A stretch of DNA of 64,000 nt from an uncultured Eubacteriales bacterium (GCA_903835065.1 CAILLO010000047.1:124001-188000); one strand, 5' to 3'; shown: positions 12,609 to 21,085, counted from the first letter of the stretch. The notes: generated by a model from the sequence alone, not told the origin. Made by a program: numbers and translations.

Positions 12609-14122
12609 ACCCTTGTCCCGCCCCGACCGCGGCCGAGCGCAGCGGACTCCGCGACGAGTGCGGCGTCTTCGCCGCGTACGACCCCACCGGCGTGCGCACC
12701 GACCTGGCCCGGCTCGTGTACCTGGGGCTCTTCGCCCTGCAGCACCGCGGACAGGAGAGTGCCGGCATCGCTGTCCGCCAGGACGAGGGACTGTTCGTCC
12801 ACAAGAAGACCGGACTCGTCGTCGAGGCCTTCGACGAACAGACGCTTCGCATCCTCCGCGGCTCCGCGGCGATCGGGCATGTCCGCTACGCGACGTCTGG
12901 CGGCAGCGGCACCGTCAACGCCCAGCCGCTGCTCATGAAGACGCTGGGCGGGCCGATGGCCCTCGCCCACAACGGCAACCTCGTCGACGCCGAGGTCGTC
13001 CGCGCGCAGCTCGAATCCGAAGGCGCGATGTTCCGCACGCTCGTCGACTCCGAGACGCTGCTGTACCTGATCGCCCGGCGCCGCCTGCTCGGCGACGACC
13101 TGACGCCCGCGGTGCGGGAGCTGATGGGCCGCGTCCACGGCGCCTATTCCGTCGTGCTGCTCACGACCGAAGCCGTGGCCGCCTTCCGCGACCCGCTCGG
13201 CATCCGCCCGCTCTGCATGGGCCGGCTCGGCGACGTCGTGCTGTTCGCTTCCGAGAGCTGCGCGATCGAGGCCTGCGGCGGCACGTTCCTGCGCGACCTC
13301 GCGCCCGGCGAGATCGTCGTCCTGACGAAGGACGGGATCTCCTGCGACCGTGCCCCCGTCGAACCGCCCCTCGCCCTCTCCGCCGGGCCCGCTTCCGGGA
13401 TTCCCGCCGCCCTCGCCCCCGGCGCCGGCGCTCTGTGCTCGTTCGAATTCGTCTACTTCGCCCGCCCCGACAGCGTCATCGACGGAGCCAGCGTCGAGAG
13501 GTCCCGCCACCTCGCGGGCCGTCGTCTCGCCGTAGAGCACCCCTGCGTGGCCGACCTCGTGATCGGCGCGCCGGACTCCGGCCTGACCGCGGCTCTCGGC
13601 TTCGCTGAGGCGTCCGGAATCCCCTATGGGAGCGGCCTGCTGAAGAACCGCTACGTGGGCCGCACCTTCATCCAGCCCTCGCAGCACCAGCGCGAGAATT
13701 CGGTCAACCTCAAGTTCAGCGTCCTGCGCAGCGCCGTGAAGGGCCTGCGCGTCGTGCTCGTCGACGATTCGATCGTGAGGGGCACCACCATGCAGCGCGT
13801 GATCCGCAAGCTGCGCGACGCCGGCGCGACGGAAGTGCACATGCGCATCGCCTCGCCTCCGGTCCGCCACCCCTGCTACTATGGCATCGATACGCCCGAC
13901 ACCGACGAGCTGATCGCCAACCATCCGGACGGGGTCGAAGGCGTGCGCGTCTCCATCGGCGCCGACACCCTGGGATATCTCTCCCAGGACGGCCTCGTCG
14001 CGTCGACGGCCGATCTCAGGACGGGGCTCTGCACCTCCTGCTTCGACGGGAGCTATCCTGCCGGCCGCGTCGAACCGCCGTCCGGTGCCCGGGGCGCCTG
14101 CTGCGGCGCCCTGCCGGGATGA
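12605..14122 (+). CDS. purF: Amidophosphoribosyltransferase
   Basis: 505-residue first enzyme of purine synthesis (PRPP plus glutamine to phosphoribosylamine). TTG is chosen as start because it overlaps the nadE stop, has GGAGG about 8 bases upstream, and leaves a short propeptide before the nucleophile C19 (RDECGVFAAY), as in Bacillus-type PurF. The PRPP motif VVLVDDSIVRGTT is present. Cysteines in GALCSFEF, VRHPCYYG and LCTSC fit the 4Fe-4S-containing PurF subclass. The 3' end overlaps the next small gene as ATGA. Confidence 0.95.
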   Translation: MNPCPAPTAAERSGLRDECGVFAAYDPTGVRTDLARLVYLGLFALQHRGQESAGIAVRQDEGLFVHKKTGLVVEAFDEQTLRILRGSAAIGHVRYATSGGSGTVNAQPLLMKTLGGPMALAHNGNLVDAEVVRAQLESEGAMFRTLVDSETLLYLIARRRLLGDDLTPAVRELMGRVHGAYSVVLLTTEAVAAFRDPLGIRPLCMGRLGDVVLFASESCAIEACGGTFLRDLAPGEIVVLTKDGISCDRAPVEPPLALSAGPASGIPAALAPGAGALCSFEFVYFARPDSVIDGASVERSRHLAGRRLAVEHPCVADLVIGAPDSGLTAALGFAEASGIPYGSGLLKNRYVGRTFIQPSQHQRENSVNLKFSVLRSAVKGLRVVLVDDSIVRGTTMQRVIRKLRDAGATEVHMRIASPPVRHPCYYGIDTPDTDELIANHPDGVEGVRVSIGADTLGYLSQDGLVASTADLRTGLCTSCFDGSYPAGRVEPPSGARGACCGALPG

Positions 14123-14577
14123 GCGCGGACGCAGGCGCCGCACCCACGTCGGCACGACCGGCCGTCCCGCGCCTTGCAATCGACGCGCGCTGCGACGCGC
14201 GCCACGAACTCTCCGTCGACGGCATCCCCGTGACCGTCGTGCAGCGCCGGCTCCTGCCGCTCCCGGGGTACGAGGTCCTGGAGCTCGAAATCCTCGCGCC
14301 GTCCGAAGTCCGGTTCGCCTTCGACGTGACCGTTCCCCCGGAGGCCCGGAACGCCTGCATGACCCTGGGCGACGATTCCCTGCTCGAATGGTTCGACGAG
14401 TCGGTCCCCGACGCCGTCGCCGCGATCCTGCCCGAGCGGCTGCCGGGTTGCTCCTGCGAGGCCTGCGCCCCGACGCGGGAACGCCGCTACAGTCCTCTGG
14501 CGCCCGGACGTGTCCAGGCGCTCGTGTTCCGCTGGCATCCCGGAGACGTCCTGCGGATGCACCTTCTGGTTCCCTAG
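14119..14577 (+). CDS. Hypothetical protein coupled to purF
   Basis: 152 residues with no family I recognise. The ATG overlaps the purF stop (ATGA). The N-terminus is Ala/Pro-rich, followed by a beta-rich middle part. A tight cysteine group (CSCEAC) lies near residue 113 and might bind a metal. There is no signal peptide or membrane segment. Codon use looks like the neighbours. The stop is followed at once by AGGAGG, but no usable start lies at the expected distance downstream. It may be the first part of a gene whose second part is the damaged GyrI-like frame that follows. Confidence 0.55.
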   Translation: MSADAGAAPTSARPAVPRLAIDARCDARHELSVDGIPVTVVQRRLLPLPGYEVLELEILAPSEVRFAFDVTVPPEARNACMTLGDDSLLEWFDESVPDAVAAILPERLPGCSCEACAPTRERRYSPLAPGRVQALVFRWHPGDVLRMHLLVP

Positions 14578-14578
14578 G

Positions 14579-14944
14579 AGGTTCTTCGCGGCCGCGGAGA
14601 TCGTCAGGACCGATCGGGAGAGATTGCCCGCGCTGCGCCTGATCGGTGCCCGCGATGCGGACGCCGACCGCATCGCGGGAGATGCCTGCGTCGGCGCCAT
14701 GCGTTTCCAGAGCGGTGTCTTCGAGTACTGGATCGGCATGCTCTGCCTCGCTGGGACGGATTGCCCGGACGGATACGCTTCCGCGGACCTGCCGGAATGC
14801 GACCTCTTCACGGGCTGGCTGCACGGAAGAGAAGAGAAGGGCGAACTCTACGGCGAGGAACCCCAAGAGCGGTTCGTCGCAAGAGCCGCCGAAGGACTGG
14901 CTCCCGTCGCCTTGACGCCGTGGGGCGCTAGTTCATCTTCGTGA
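14579..14944 (+). pseudogene. GyrI-like effector-binding domain remnant
   Basis: The frame at 14582-14944 encodes a recognisable GyrI-like small-molecule-binding domain: RLPALRLIGARD at its start, then FEYWIGMLCLAG, the gap, and GWLHGREEKGELYG. It has no ATG, GTG or TTG at a suitable distance from the AGGAGG at 14577-14582. An upstream in-frame ATG at 14510 would give an unrelated N-terminal extension overlapping the previous gene. The C-terminal third of the domain is missing, and the frame runs into the 3' end of the convergent zinc-ribbon gene. I read it as a truncated, probably dead gene. A sequencing frameshift joining it to the 14119 gene is the main alternative. Confidence 0.5.
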
Positions 14945-15542
14945 AGTTCCCGCTGCCGTCGCCCGGGTCGGCGTAGACGTCGCCCGTTCCGTTGACGACC
15001 GCGAAGGAGTGGATATATTCCTCGCCTTCCGGGGTGCACTTCGGATACACGAGATAGACCCGGACCGAGGGGTCCTTCTCCTGGTTGACGTATATGGCGA
15101 GCGTGCCGTCTCCGTTGTCGACCATGCTGTCCTCCATGTAGAACACGAGCTCCGAGACGTTGGTGCCCGTGACCTGGGAGACGATGCGCAGGGCTTCGTC
15201 CGAGCTGTTCGCGACGGTGGCCTCCGCGTCCGTCGGCTGTGCCGAATTCGGCGCGGTCGTCGGCGTGGGGTCGTCCGCGGGCGGGGCGTCGGGGGAGAGG
15301 GCCGCGTAGAGGATGAAGGTAACGACCGCGAGGACGAGGACGCCGAGAACGATCAGGACGGGATGCATCTTCTTCTTTGCAGGGGTGGCGGGAATCGTAG
15401 AAGCGGCCGGCGTCTCGGCGGGGACCTGGGTCCGGACTTCGGACGGTCCGGCTGTCGCAGGCGTCGGGAGCGGAGACCCGCAGTGTCCGCAGACCGAGTC
15501 GGTTTCGGGGTTCGATGCGCCGCAATTCGGACAGAACGCCAT
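14928..15542 (-). CDS. Zinc-ribbon membrane protein
   Basis: 204 residues. The N-terminal zinc ribbon is C4-x2-C7 and C18-x2-C21. A Pro/Thr/Ala linker leads to one membrane segment (about residues 62-82, rich in V/L/I after KKK). A second Thr/Pro linker then precedes a C-terminal extracytoplasmic domain of about 100 residues that I cannot assign. The start at 15542 is chosen over a frame open to 15782 because AGGAGG lies about 5 bases upstream and the zinc ribbon begins at residue 3. It is the convergent neighbour of the damaged GyrI-like frame and divergent from ohrR. Function unknown; the layout resembles zinc-ribbon membrane proteins of Bacillota. Confidence 0.75.
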   Translation of the reverse strand: MAFCPNCGASNPETDSVCGHCGSPLPTPATAGPSEVRTQVPAETPAASTIPATPAKKKMHPVLIVLGVLVLAVVTFILYAALSPDAPPADDPTPTTAPNSAQPTDAEATVANSSDEALRIVSQVTGTNVSELVFYMEDSMVDNGDGTLAIYVNQEKDPSVRVYLVYPKCTPEGEEYIHSFAVVNGTGDVYADPGDGSGNFTKMN

Positions 15543-15709
15543 GACGACCTCCTGGTTTCGTGAAGGAACCCTGACGGCGCCTTCCTTGGGACCTCTGCAT
15601 CCCCTGCGGGTCGCACTCCGTACAGAATACCATTCCTGGGCGATGCCGCCTACGGGAAGGGCTCTCCATCGATTGGACCGAGACGGGTCGCGCGGCTGTG
15701 CCATCGAGG

Positions 15710-15738
15710 TTGACATCGCGTCTAAGATTTGATACAAA
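15710..15738 (+). promoter_or_regulatory. Predicted sigma-70-type promoter of the ohrR-like gene
   Basis: TTGACA at 15710-15715, then a 17-base spacer, then TACAAA at 15733-15738. The -10 overlaps the palindrome at 15727-15739, as expected for an autoregulated OhrR gene. Confidence 0.5.
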
Positions 15739-15739
15739 T
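15727..15739. promoter_or_regulatory. Candidate OhrR operator
   Basis: Perfect inverted repeat ATTTG-ATA-CAAAT at 15727-15739, AT-rich in a GC-rich genome and overlapping the predicted -10. OhrR operators in Bacillus are AT-rich palindromes of the TACAATT/AATTGTA kind, so the resemblance is in type rather than exact sequence. A second palindrome, CGAACG-T-CGTTCG, lies at 15766-15778. Confidence 0.45.
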
Positions 15740-15808
15740 ATATAGCACGCAACACAATGTGCATCCGAACGTCGTTCGACACGAACCGCTCGGGGAATTG
15801 AGGAACCG

Positions 15809-16276
15809 ATGGCCCACGAATCGCTCCGGCTCTCCAACCAGGTCTGCTTCCCGCTCTATGCGAGCGCCCGGCATATCATGAAGCTGTACAAGCCGTTCCT
15901 CGACCCCCTCGACCTGACGTACACCCAGTACCTCGCCATGATGGTGCTCTGGGAGGACGGCGCGACGACGGTCTCCGGTCTCGGCGACCGGCTATACCTC
16001 GACTCCGGCACGCTGACGCCGATGCTCAAGCGCCTCGAGGCGAGCGGCTACGTCAAGCGGACCCGCAGCGCCTGGGACGAGCGGGTCGTCATCGTCGAAC
16101 CCAGCGAGAAGGGGCTCGCCCTCGAATCGGAGGCTCTCGCGATCCCGGCCAGGATGAGGGCCTGCCTGGAGCTGACCGACGAGGACCTGAAGGAACTGCG
16201 CCGATTGCTGGGAAACTTCCTGGGGGACCCGAAGAACGGCAGTGCGAAGCCCCCCGAAGAAGGGAAGACGACATGA
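15809..16276 (+). CDS. ohrR: OhrR-type MarR family peroxide-sensing repressor
   Basis: 155-residue winged-helix regulator. It closely follows the Bacillus OhrR pattern: the peroxidatic Cys is C13 in SNQVCFPLYASAR, then YKPFLD, LTYTQYLAMMVLWE, and the recognition region LYLDSGTLTPMLKRLE. In the family, oxidation of this Cys by organic hydroperoxides releases DNA. GAGGAA lies before the ATG. The stop overlaps the next ATG (ATGA). No ohr peroxidase gene is visible in the window, so the regulated target may be the downstream membrane protein or lie elsewhere. Confidence 0.88.
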   Translation: MAHESLRLSNQVCFPLYASARHIMKLYKPFLDPLDLTYTQYLAMMVLWEDGATTVSGLGDRLYLDSGTLTPMLKRLEASGYVKRTRSAWDERVVIVEPSEKGLALESEALAIPARMRACLELTDEDLKELRRLLGNFLGDPKNGSAKPPEEGKTT

Positions 16277-16695
16277 AGGTCTCGAAATACAAACTGCTCC
16301 TGATCGCGGGAGCGGTCTGGGCCGCTGCCGGCATTTCCGTCGTGTCGATCGGCCTGCAGGCGCTGTTCAGGAGCTACGTCGCCCTCGACGTGCCCCTGGC
16401 GGCCTCCGTCTTCGCTGTGTTCTACTTCCTGGTCTTCTCGCGGCTCGTCTCGAAGCACGACCGCCACATCGAAGGGCTCATGCAACCGCGCCTGCCGTTC
16501 TACCGGTTCTTCGACGTCCCGAGCTATGCGATCATGGCGGTCATGATGACGGGCGGCATCCTGCTCCGGACGACCGGAACGGTGAAGGACGGGTTCGTCG
16601 GTCCCTTCTACACGGGTCTCGGACTGGCGTTGTTCCTGTGCGGTCTGCGCTTCCTCGCGCTGTATCCGAAGAAGGCCGCGGTCGAGCGGGCCTGA
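16273..16695 (+). CDS. Small membrane protein coupled to ohrR
   Basis: 140 residues with about four hydrophobic segments: residues 7-27, 35-55, a more polar one near 78-95, and 107-126. A basic loop RLVSKHDRHIEG lies between the second and third. I do not recognise the family. The ATG overlaps the ohrR stop, so it is very likely co-transcribed with, and controlled by, the peroxide regulator. It ends 7 bases before the convergent M28-like gene. Confidence 0.7.
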   Translation: MKVSKYKLLLIAGAVWAAAGISVVSIGLQALFRSYVALDVPLAASVFAVFYFLVFSRLVSKHDRHIEGLMQPRLPFYRFFDVPSYAIMAVMMTGGILLRTTGTVKDGFVGPFYTGLGLALFLCGLRFLALYPKKAAVERA

Positions 16696-16702
16696 CGAGG
16701 CG

Positions 16703-17908
16703 TCAGGCGGCGGGCGACGGAGTCGGTCCGACCGTCGGCGTTGGCACCGAGGTGACGACCAGCGGCGTGACCGGGGCGATCCCTCCGTCGATGCCGCGCT
16801 CGACGATCTTGACGAGCAGAAATGCGACCTGGTTGACCCGGGTCTTGAGGCGAGTCGCGTCGAGCACCGCGGAGAGCGTGTCGGAGCTGTCGGCGGCCGT
16901 TCCCCGGATCATCCCGCCGGTCGACGCGAAGGCGGGGTTCTTGCTCTCGACGAGCGCGTCGATGCTCTCCCCGAAGAATTCGAAGGACTCGAAGAAGACG
17001 CACGGAACTCCCATCGCGTCGAACGGCGAATAGTCCGAGCGGTGCGTGGAGACCTCGCGAAGGATCACGGGAGATCCGGTGCCGAGCAGATCGTATTCGA
17101 ACCCGGCCTGGTTGGTCCGCAGGTCGATGCTGTAATTGAGGGCGACGTCGGTCGCCTCGTAGAGCTTCTTGCGCATCGCGTACTTCTCGTTCGCGACCAG
17201 CGAGTTCCACCCTGCGCTGGCATACAGCTTGTCTCCGGCGTAGATCGACTCGGCGCAGTAGACTGCGTCGATCGCGGAGACCTCGGTCTGGTTCATCGCG
17301 GCGAGCGCCGTGGAGGCGCCGAGCTGGTTGTCGTCACCCGCTCCGAGAAACGCGATCTCGACGTCGTATCCGGTCGCATCGGCCTTCAGGATCCTCGCGG
17401 CCTGCATCAGGGCGGCGACGCCGGACGAGTTGTCCTGGATCCCGTCGAACCCGGGGGCAGCGGCTTCGTCGGCCGTCCCGAGCTTCGTGTCGTAATGTGC
17501 GCAGAGGAAGACCGTCCTGCGGACGGAGGAGGCGCCCGAGGTCGGGTCCGTGGACGTGAATCCGGTTCCGCGGATCTTCACGAAGATGTTGCGGGACGTC
17601 GGCACGGCTCCTCCGCGCGTGGCGGTCTTGCCGGACTCGTCGAAGTCCTGCGTCGTCGGGGAAAATCCGAGCGACTTGAGTTCGGCGACGATTGCGTCGG
17701 CTGCCTTGCCTTCCTCGGCGGAAAAGGCCTTCCGGAAGGGAACGTCCGAGGCGAACTTCTGGGCGAAGTCCGCGCCGAAGGTGCCATAATCGGTGTAGAC
17801 GCCGGTGGTCGTCGTGGACTGGCAGGCGACGGCGGCGGTCAGCGTCAGGACCACGGCAAGAGCCGCCGCGATCCGGCGGGTCCATCGACGCATCCGGGAA
17901 ATGGCCAT
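16703..17908 (-). CDS. M28-like zinc peptidase lipoprotein with altered active site
   Basis: 401 residues. The lipoprotein signal has basic residues, a hydrophobic stretch and lipobox AVAC with C29. The body matches M28 aminopeptidases: LCAHYDT (H138, D140) and GIQDNSSGVAAL (D159). Two usual features differ. The catalytic/ligand EE pair is replaced by GDD (D192, D193), and the usual SDH-x-PF near the C-terminus reads SDYSPF (Y293), with a nearby H289. A Pro/Thr tail follows. AAGGAG lies before the ATG at 17908; longer upstream frame has no similarity. It may be an active variant or a non-catalytic peptide-binding relative. Confidence 0.8.
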   Translation of the reverse strand: MAISRMRRWTRRIAAALAVVLTLTAAVACQSTTTTGVYTDYGTFGADFAQKFASDVPFRKAFSAEEGKAADAIVAELKSLGFSPTTQDFDESGKTATRGGAVPTSRNIFVKIRGTGFTSTDPTSGASSVRRTVFLCAHYDTKLGTADEAAAPGFDGIQDNSSGVAALMQAARILKADATGYDVEIAFLGAGDDNQLGASTALAAMNQTEVSAIDAVYCAESIYAGDKLYASAGWNSLVANEKYAMRKKLYEATDVALNYSIDLRTNQAGFEYDLLGTGSPVILREVSTHRSDYSPFDAMGVPCVFFESFEFFGESIDALVESKNPAFASTGGMIRGTAADSSDTLSAVLDATRLKTRVNQVAFLLVKIVERGIDGGIAPVTPLVVTSVPTPTVGPTPSPAA

Positions 17909-17960
17909 TCGAGTGCTCCTTCTTCCGCTTTGCGCGCGGAGGGGGTCGTGGGTCAAGTGA

Positions 17961-17966
17961 TATAAT
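17961..17966 (+). promoter_or_regulatory. Predicted -10 box upstream of AAA ATPase gene
   Basis: Perfect TATAAT, 24 bases before the ATG at 17991, in the short divergent gap after the M28-like gene. No convincing -35 is seen at the proper distance. It would drive the ATPase/DUF4276 pair and probably hemW. Confidence 0.45.
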
Positions 17967-17990
17967 AACACGGAGGGGAGGACCTCTTCC

Positions 17991-19226
17991 ATGCTGATCG
18001 GCCTGCGCGCGAAGAATTTCGGGATTCTCGGCGACGTCACCGTCGGCGCTGTGGACGACGTCCTCGTCGATCGCGGTCCGGAGGCCGGACTGACGCCGGT
18101 CACGGCGTTGATCGGCCGCAACAGCACGGGCAAGAGCACCGTCCTCGACGCTCTCTCCTTCCTGGCCGACTGCCTTCGCGACGGCGTCTCCTCGGCGTCT
18201 TCAGCCGGCCGCCGCGGCGGTTTCACCGAACTGCGGACGTTCGGCGCCTGCGGTCCCATGGAACTCGAAGTCGCGCTCGATGCGCCGGACCGCTCCTGCG
18301 TCCTCGACTACACGCTCCGCCTGGCCTGTGACGGGCACGGCCGCCCGGCGGTGGAATCCGAGCTTGTCCGGAGACTCGTCACCGACGGCGAGGGGAAGCG
18401 CTCCTTCCAGGATGTCCTGCGCCTCGAGAACGGCCAGGGCCGGATCATGGTCTCCGGGTCGTCCGCTCCGGACGCCTCCGCGCTGCTCCCGGCCGGCGTG
18501 GCCGACCTCCGCAAACCAGGGCTCTCCGCCTACGGCACGCTGACCGGACAACCCCAGCTCCGCGCCCTGCTCGGGACGATGACCCGCTGGTACTTCTACC
18601 GCTTCGACGCCGAGGCGGCCCGCACGGCGCATGCCGGCGGCGGGCACCGCCACGTCAGTCCCACGGGTGACAACCTCGCGAACGTGGTGCAGTATCTCGA
18701 AGAGGAAAGCCCGCATGAACTGCAGGTCCTGCTGCAGCGGATCTCCGCCCGGATGCCCGGACTCGGGCTCGTGACGACGTCGCGGTCTCCGGACGGCAAG
18801 GTCCTGCTCCGATTCAACGGAACGGACGGCGCGCATCCGGTGTACCTCGACCGACTGTCCGACGGGACCCTGAAACTGTTCACCTATCTGCTGCTGATGG
18901 AGGACCCGACGCCGAGGCCGCTGGTCTGCCTCGAGGAGCCGGAATCCGGACTCTACCACGACATGGTCGAGCCCCTCGCGGCCGAGTTCCGGCGCCACGC
19001 GACCGGAACCCGGGACGGAGAAGAGGGCGCGCAGGTCCTCTTCACGACGCATCACCCGTACCTGCTCGATTCGCTGCGCCCGGAGGAGGTCTGGCTTCTG
19101 GAGCGCGGTCCGGACGGGCTCGCTTCGGCCCGCCGCGCGGGTGACGACCCGGTCGTCGCTGGCATGACCGCGCAGGGCATCGGTCTTGCCGCGCTCTGGT
19201 ACGGCAGCTATCTGGACAGGGACTAG
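17991..19226 (+). CDS. AAA ATPase (AAA_21/SMC-like), defence-type
   Basis: 411-residue ATPase of the RecF/SMC-like AAA_21 kind. Walker A is GRNSTGKST (residues 42-50). An ABC-like signature LSDGTLKLF comes ahead of Walker B VCLEEPESG (around residues 312-319), and the switch His lies in LFTTHHPYLLDSL. There is no coiled-coil arm of note. A strong GGGGAGGA precedes the ATG. The next gene, a DUF4276 protein, starts 3 bases after the stop. This two-gene layout recalls ATPase plus TOPRIM pairs in phage defence (for example AbiL type), but no role is proven by the sequence. Confidence 0.85.
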   Translation: MLIGLRAKNFGILGDVTVGAVDDVLVDRGPEAGLTPVTALIGRNSTGKSTVLDALSFLADCLRDGVSSASSAGRRGGFTELRTFGACGPMELEVALDAPDRSCVLDYTLRLACDGHGRPAVESELVRRLVTDGEGKRSFQDVLRLENGQGRIMVSGSSAPDASALLPAGVADLRKPGLSAYGTLTGQPQLRALLGTMTRWYFYRFDAEAARTAHAGGGHRHVSPTGDNLANVVQYLEEESPHELQVLLQRISARMPGLGLVTTSRSPDGKVLLRFNGTDGAHPVYLDRLSDGTLKLFTYLLLMEDPTPRPLVCLEEPESGLYHDMVEPLAAEFRRHATGTRDGEEGAQVLFTTHHPYLLDSLRPEEVWLLERGPDGLASARRAGDDPVVAGMTAQGIGLAALWYGSYLDRD

Positions 19227-19229
19227 CGC

Positions 19230-19883
19230 ATGCACCTCGAAGTCCTGGTCGAGGACCGATCCGGGGGGACCGTCGTGGCGGCGCTCCTGGATCGTCTTCT
19301 GCCGCCCGGCCGCCACTCGTTCGCGATCCGGCCCCACCGCGGCAAGGGGGAATTCCCCAGGAACCCGGACGGGCGTCCGGACCGGATGGCCGCGGGACTG
19401 CTCGACCTGTTGCCCGCGAAACTCCGCGCGTATGCCGCCGTGCTCGACCCCGCCGACAACCTCGTCGTCGTCCTGATGGACTCCGACGAGGAGGACCCGG
19501 CCGTCCTGCGCGACGCCCTTTCTGCCCTGTGCGCGCGCTGCGCCCCCGGGATGCCCCTCGTCGTCGCCCTGTCCGTCGAGGAGGTCGAGGCCTGGCTGCT
19601 GGGAGACCCCGAAGCGCTGCTCGCCGCCTATCCCGACGCGGACCGCGCAGGGCTCGCCGCCTACCTGCAGGACAGCGTCTGCGGCACGTGGGAATGGATG
19701 GCCCGGGTGCTGCTCCGGGACGAAGCCCGCACCTTGATCCGGGAGGGCTACCCGCAGGTCGGCATCCGGAAGCATGAATGGTCCGACGCGATCTCGCCGC
19801 ACCTCGTGCCCTCCCGCAACCGTTCTCCGAGTTTCGTCCGCTTCGCGACGGATCTGCTCCGGGCCATCGGAGACGCGCCATGA
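19230..19883 (+). CDS. DUF4276 family protein, TOPRIM-like
   Basis: 217 residues matching DUF4276. It starts with a beta strand ending in VED (E8, D9). A second strand ends in LMDSDEED (D84, D86), followed by SVEEVEAWLLGDPEAL and the C-terminal RNRSPSFVRF motif. An early Glu and a later D-x-D is the metal-binding layout of TOPRIM nucleases; calling it TOPRIM-like is inference. It is the partner of the upstream AAA ATPase (3-base gap). Its stop overlaps the hemW start as ATGA, an unusual tie to a housekeeping gene. Confidence 0.82.
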   Translation: MHLEVLVEDRSGGTVVAALLDRLLPPGRHSFAIRPHRGKGEFPRNPDGRPDRMAAGLLDLLPAKLRAYAAVLDPADNLVVVLMDSDEEDPAVLRDALSALCARCAPGMPLVVALSVEEVEAWLLGDPEALLAAYPDADRAGLAAYLQDSVCGTWEWMARVLLRDEARTLIREGYPQVGIRKHEWSDAISPHLVPSRNRSPSFVRFATDLLRAIGDAP

Positions 19884-21031
19884 CGCAGGCCGCCCCGACT
19901 TCGGCCTACGTCCACGTGCCCTTCTGCCAGCAGCGCTGCGCCTACTGCGACTTCAACACCTACGCAGGCCTGCTGCACCTCGCCGGCCCCTATTTCGACG
20001 CCGTCCGCGCGGAGATCGCCGCCGAGCGCGCCCGCGCCGGACAGGCGGGCGACATGCCCGCACTCGAGACGGTCTATTTCGGAGGAGGGACGCCGTCGCT
20101 CGTGCCCGAGGCGCAACTCGCCTCGACGATGCGGGCGCTGTCCGACGCCTTCGGATTCGCGCCGGGCCTCGAGGCGACGCTCGAAGTCAATCCCGGAACC
20201 CTGCGCCCGGGCGCCGCGGAGTCCTGGCGGGCCTGCGGCTTCAACCGGGCCAGCGTCGGAGTCCAGGCGCTCCGGGACCCGCTGCTCGCCGCGCTCGACC
20301 GGATCCACACCGCCGCGGAAGCGGAGGAGGCGTTCGCGACACTGCGGAGCGCCGGCTTCGAGAACCTCTCCGCCGATCTCATGCTGGGTCTGCCGGGCCA
20401 GACGGAGGCGGACGTCGTCGACGCCGTCGACCGGGTGGTCTCCTGCGGCGCAGGGCACGTCTCCTTCTATTCGCTGACGGTCGAGCCCGGCACGCCGTTC
20501 GCCCTGCGCTATCCGGACGGCCGGGGCCTGCCCGGCGACGATGAGGAACGGCGGCTCTACGATGCGGCGCTCGGCGAGCTGGCCCGGAACGGGCTGTCCC
20601 AGTACGAGATCAGCAGCGCGGCCAGGCCGGGGCTCCGATGCCGGCACAATGTCGTGTATTGGGAGGCCCGTCCCTACTATGGATTCGGCGCAGGCGCCTT
20701 CGCGTATGCGGCGGGCGTGCGCCGCGGCAACGTCGTGGGCGTTCCGGCCTACATCGAGGCGATCGGCGCCGAAGGCGCGGCCGAGGACAGCCGGGAGACC
20801 GTCGACCGGGCAGGGGAGATGGCCGAGGTCATGATCCTCGGGCTCCGCATGAACGACGGTGTCTCCCGCGCGGAATTCCAGCGGCGGTTCGGCGGGACGC
20901 TCGACGCCGCCTTCGGCGCCGCGGTCCGCCCGCTCGTCGCCCAGGGCCTCCTCGAGGACGAGGACGACCGCATCCGGCCGACCCGGAAGGGCATCGACTT
21001 CTCGAACGTCGTCTCCCGCGCCTTCCTGTAG
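19880..21031 (+). CDS. hemW: Radical SAM heme chaperone HemW
   Basis: 383-residue coproporphyrinogen-oxidase-like radical SAM protein; in the family HemW carries heme to target proteins. The 4Fe-4S/SAM motif is C16-x3-C20-x2-C23 (FCQQRCAYCDF), matching HemW rather than HemN. GGGTPS follows (in YFGGGTPSLV), and the C-terminal HemN_C domain is present. The start at 19880 overlaps the DUF4276 stop; an upstream in-frame ATG at 19778 would put a basic non-homologous leader inside the previous gene. In many Bacillota hemW sits beside lepA and hrcA, so this location is different. Confidence 0.92.
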   Translation: MTQAAPTSAYVHVPFCQQRCAYCDFNTYAGLLHLAGPYFDAVRAEIAAERARAGQAGDMPALETVYFGGGTPSLVPEAQLASTMRALSDAFGFAPGLEATLEVNPGTLRPGAAESWRACGFNRASVGVQALRDPLLAALDRIHTAAEAEEAFATLRSAGFENLSADLMLGLPGQTEADVVDAVDRVVSCGAGHVSFYSLTVEPGTPFALRYPDGRGLPGDDEERRLYDAALGELARNGLSQYEISSAARPGLRCRHNVVYWEARPYYGFGAGAFAYAAGVRRGNVVGVPAYIEAIGAEGAAEDSRETVDRAGEMAEVMILGLRMNDGVSRAEFQRRFGGTLDAAFGAAVRPLVAQGLLEDEDDRIRPTRKGIDFSNVVSRAFL

Positions 21032-21085
21032 ACCCAAGGCTCTTCGGCGTCCAGACGGCCTCGCACGAGGTTCGCATTCCGCGCT

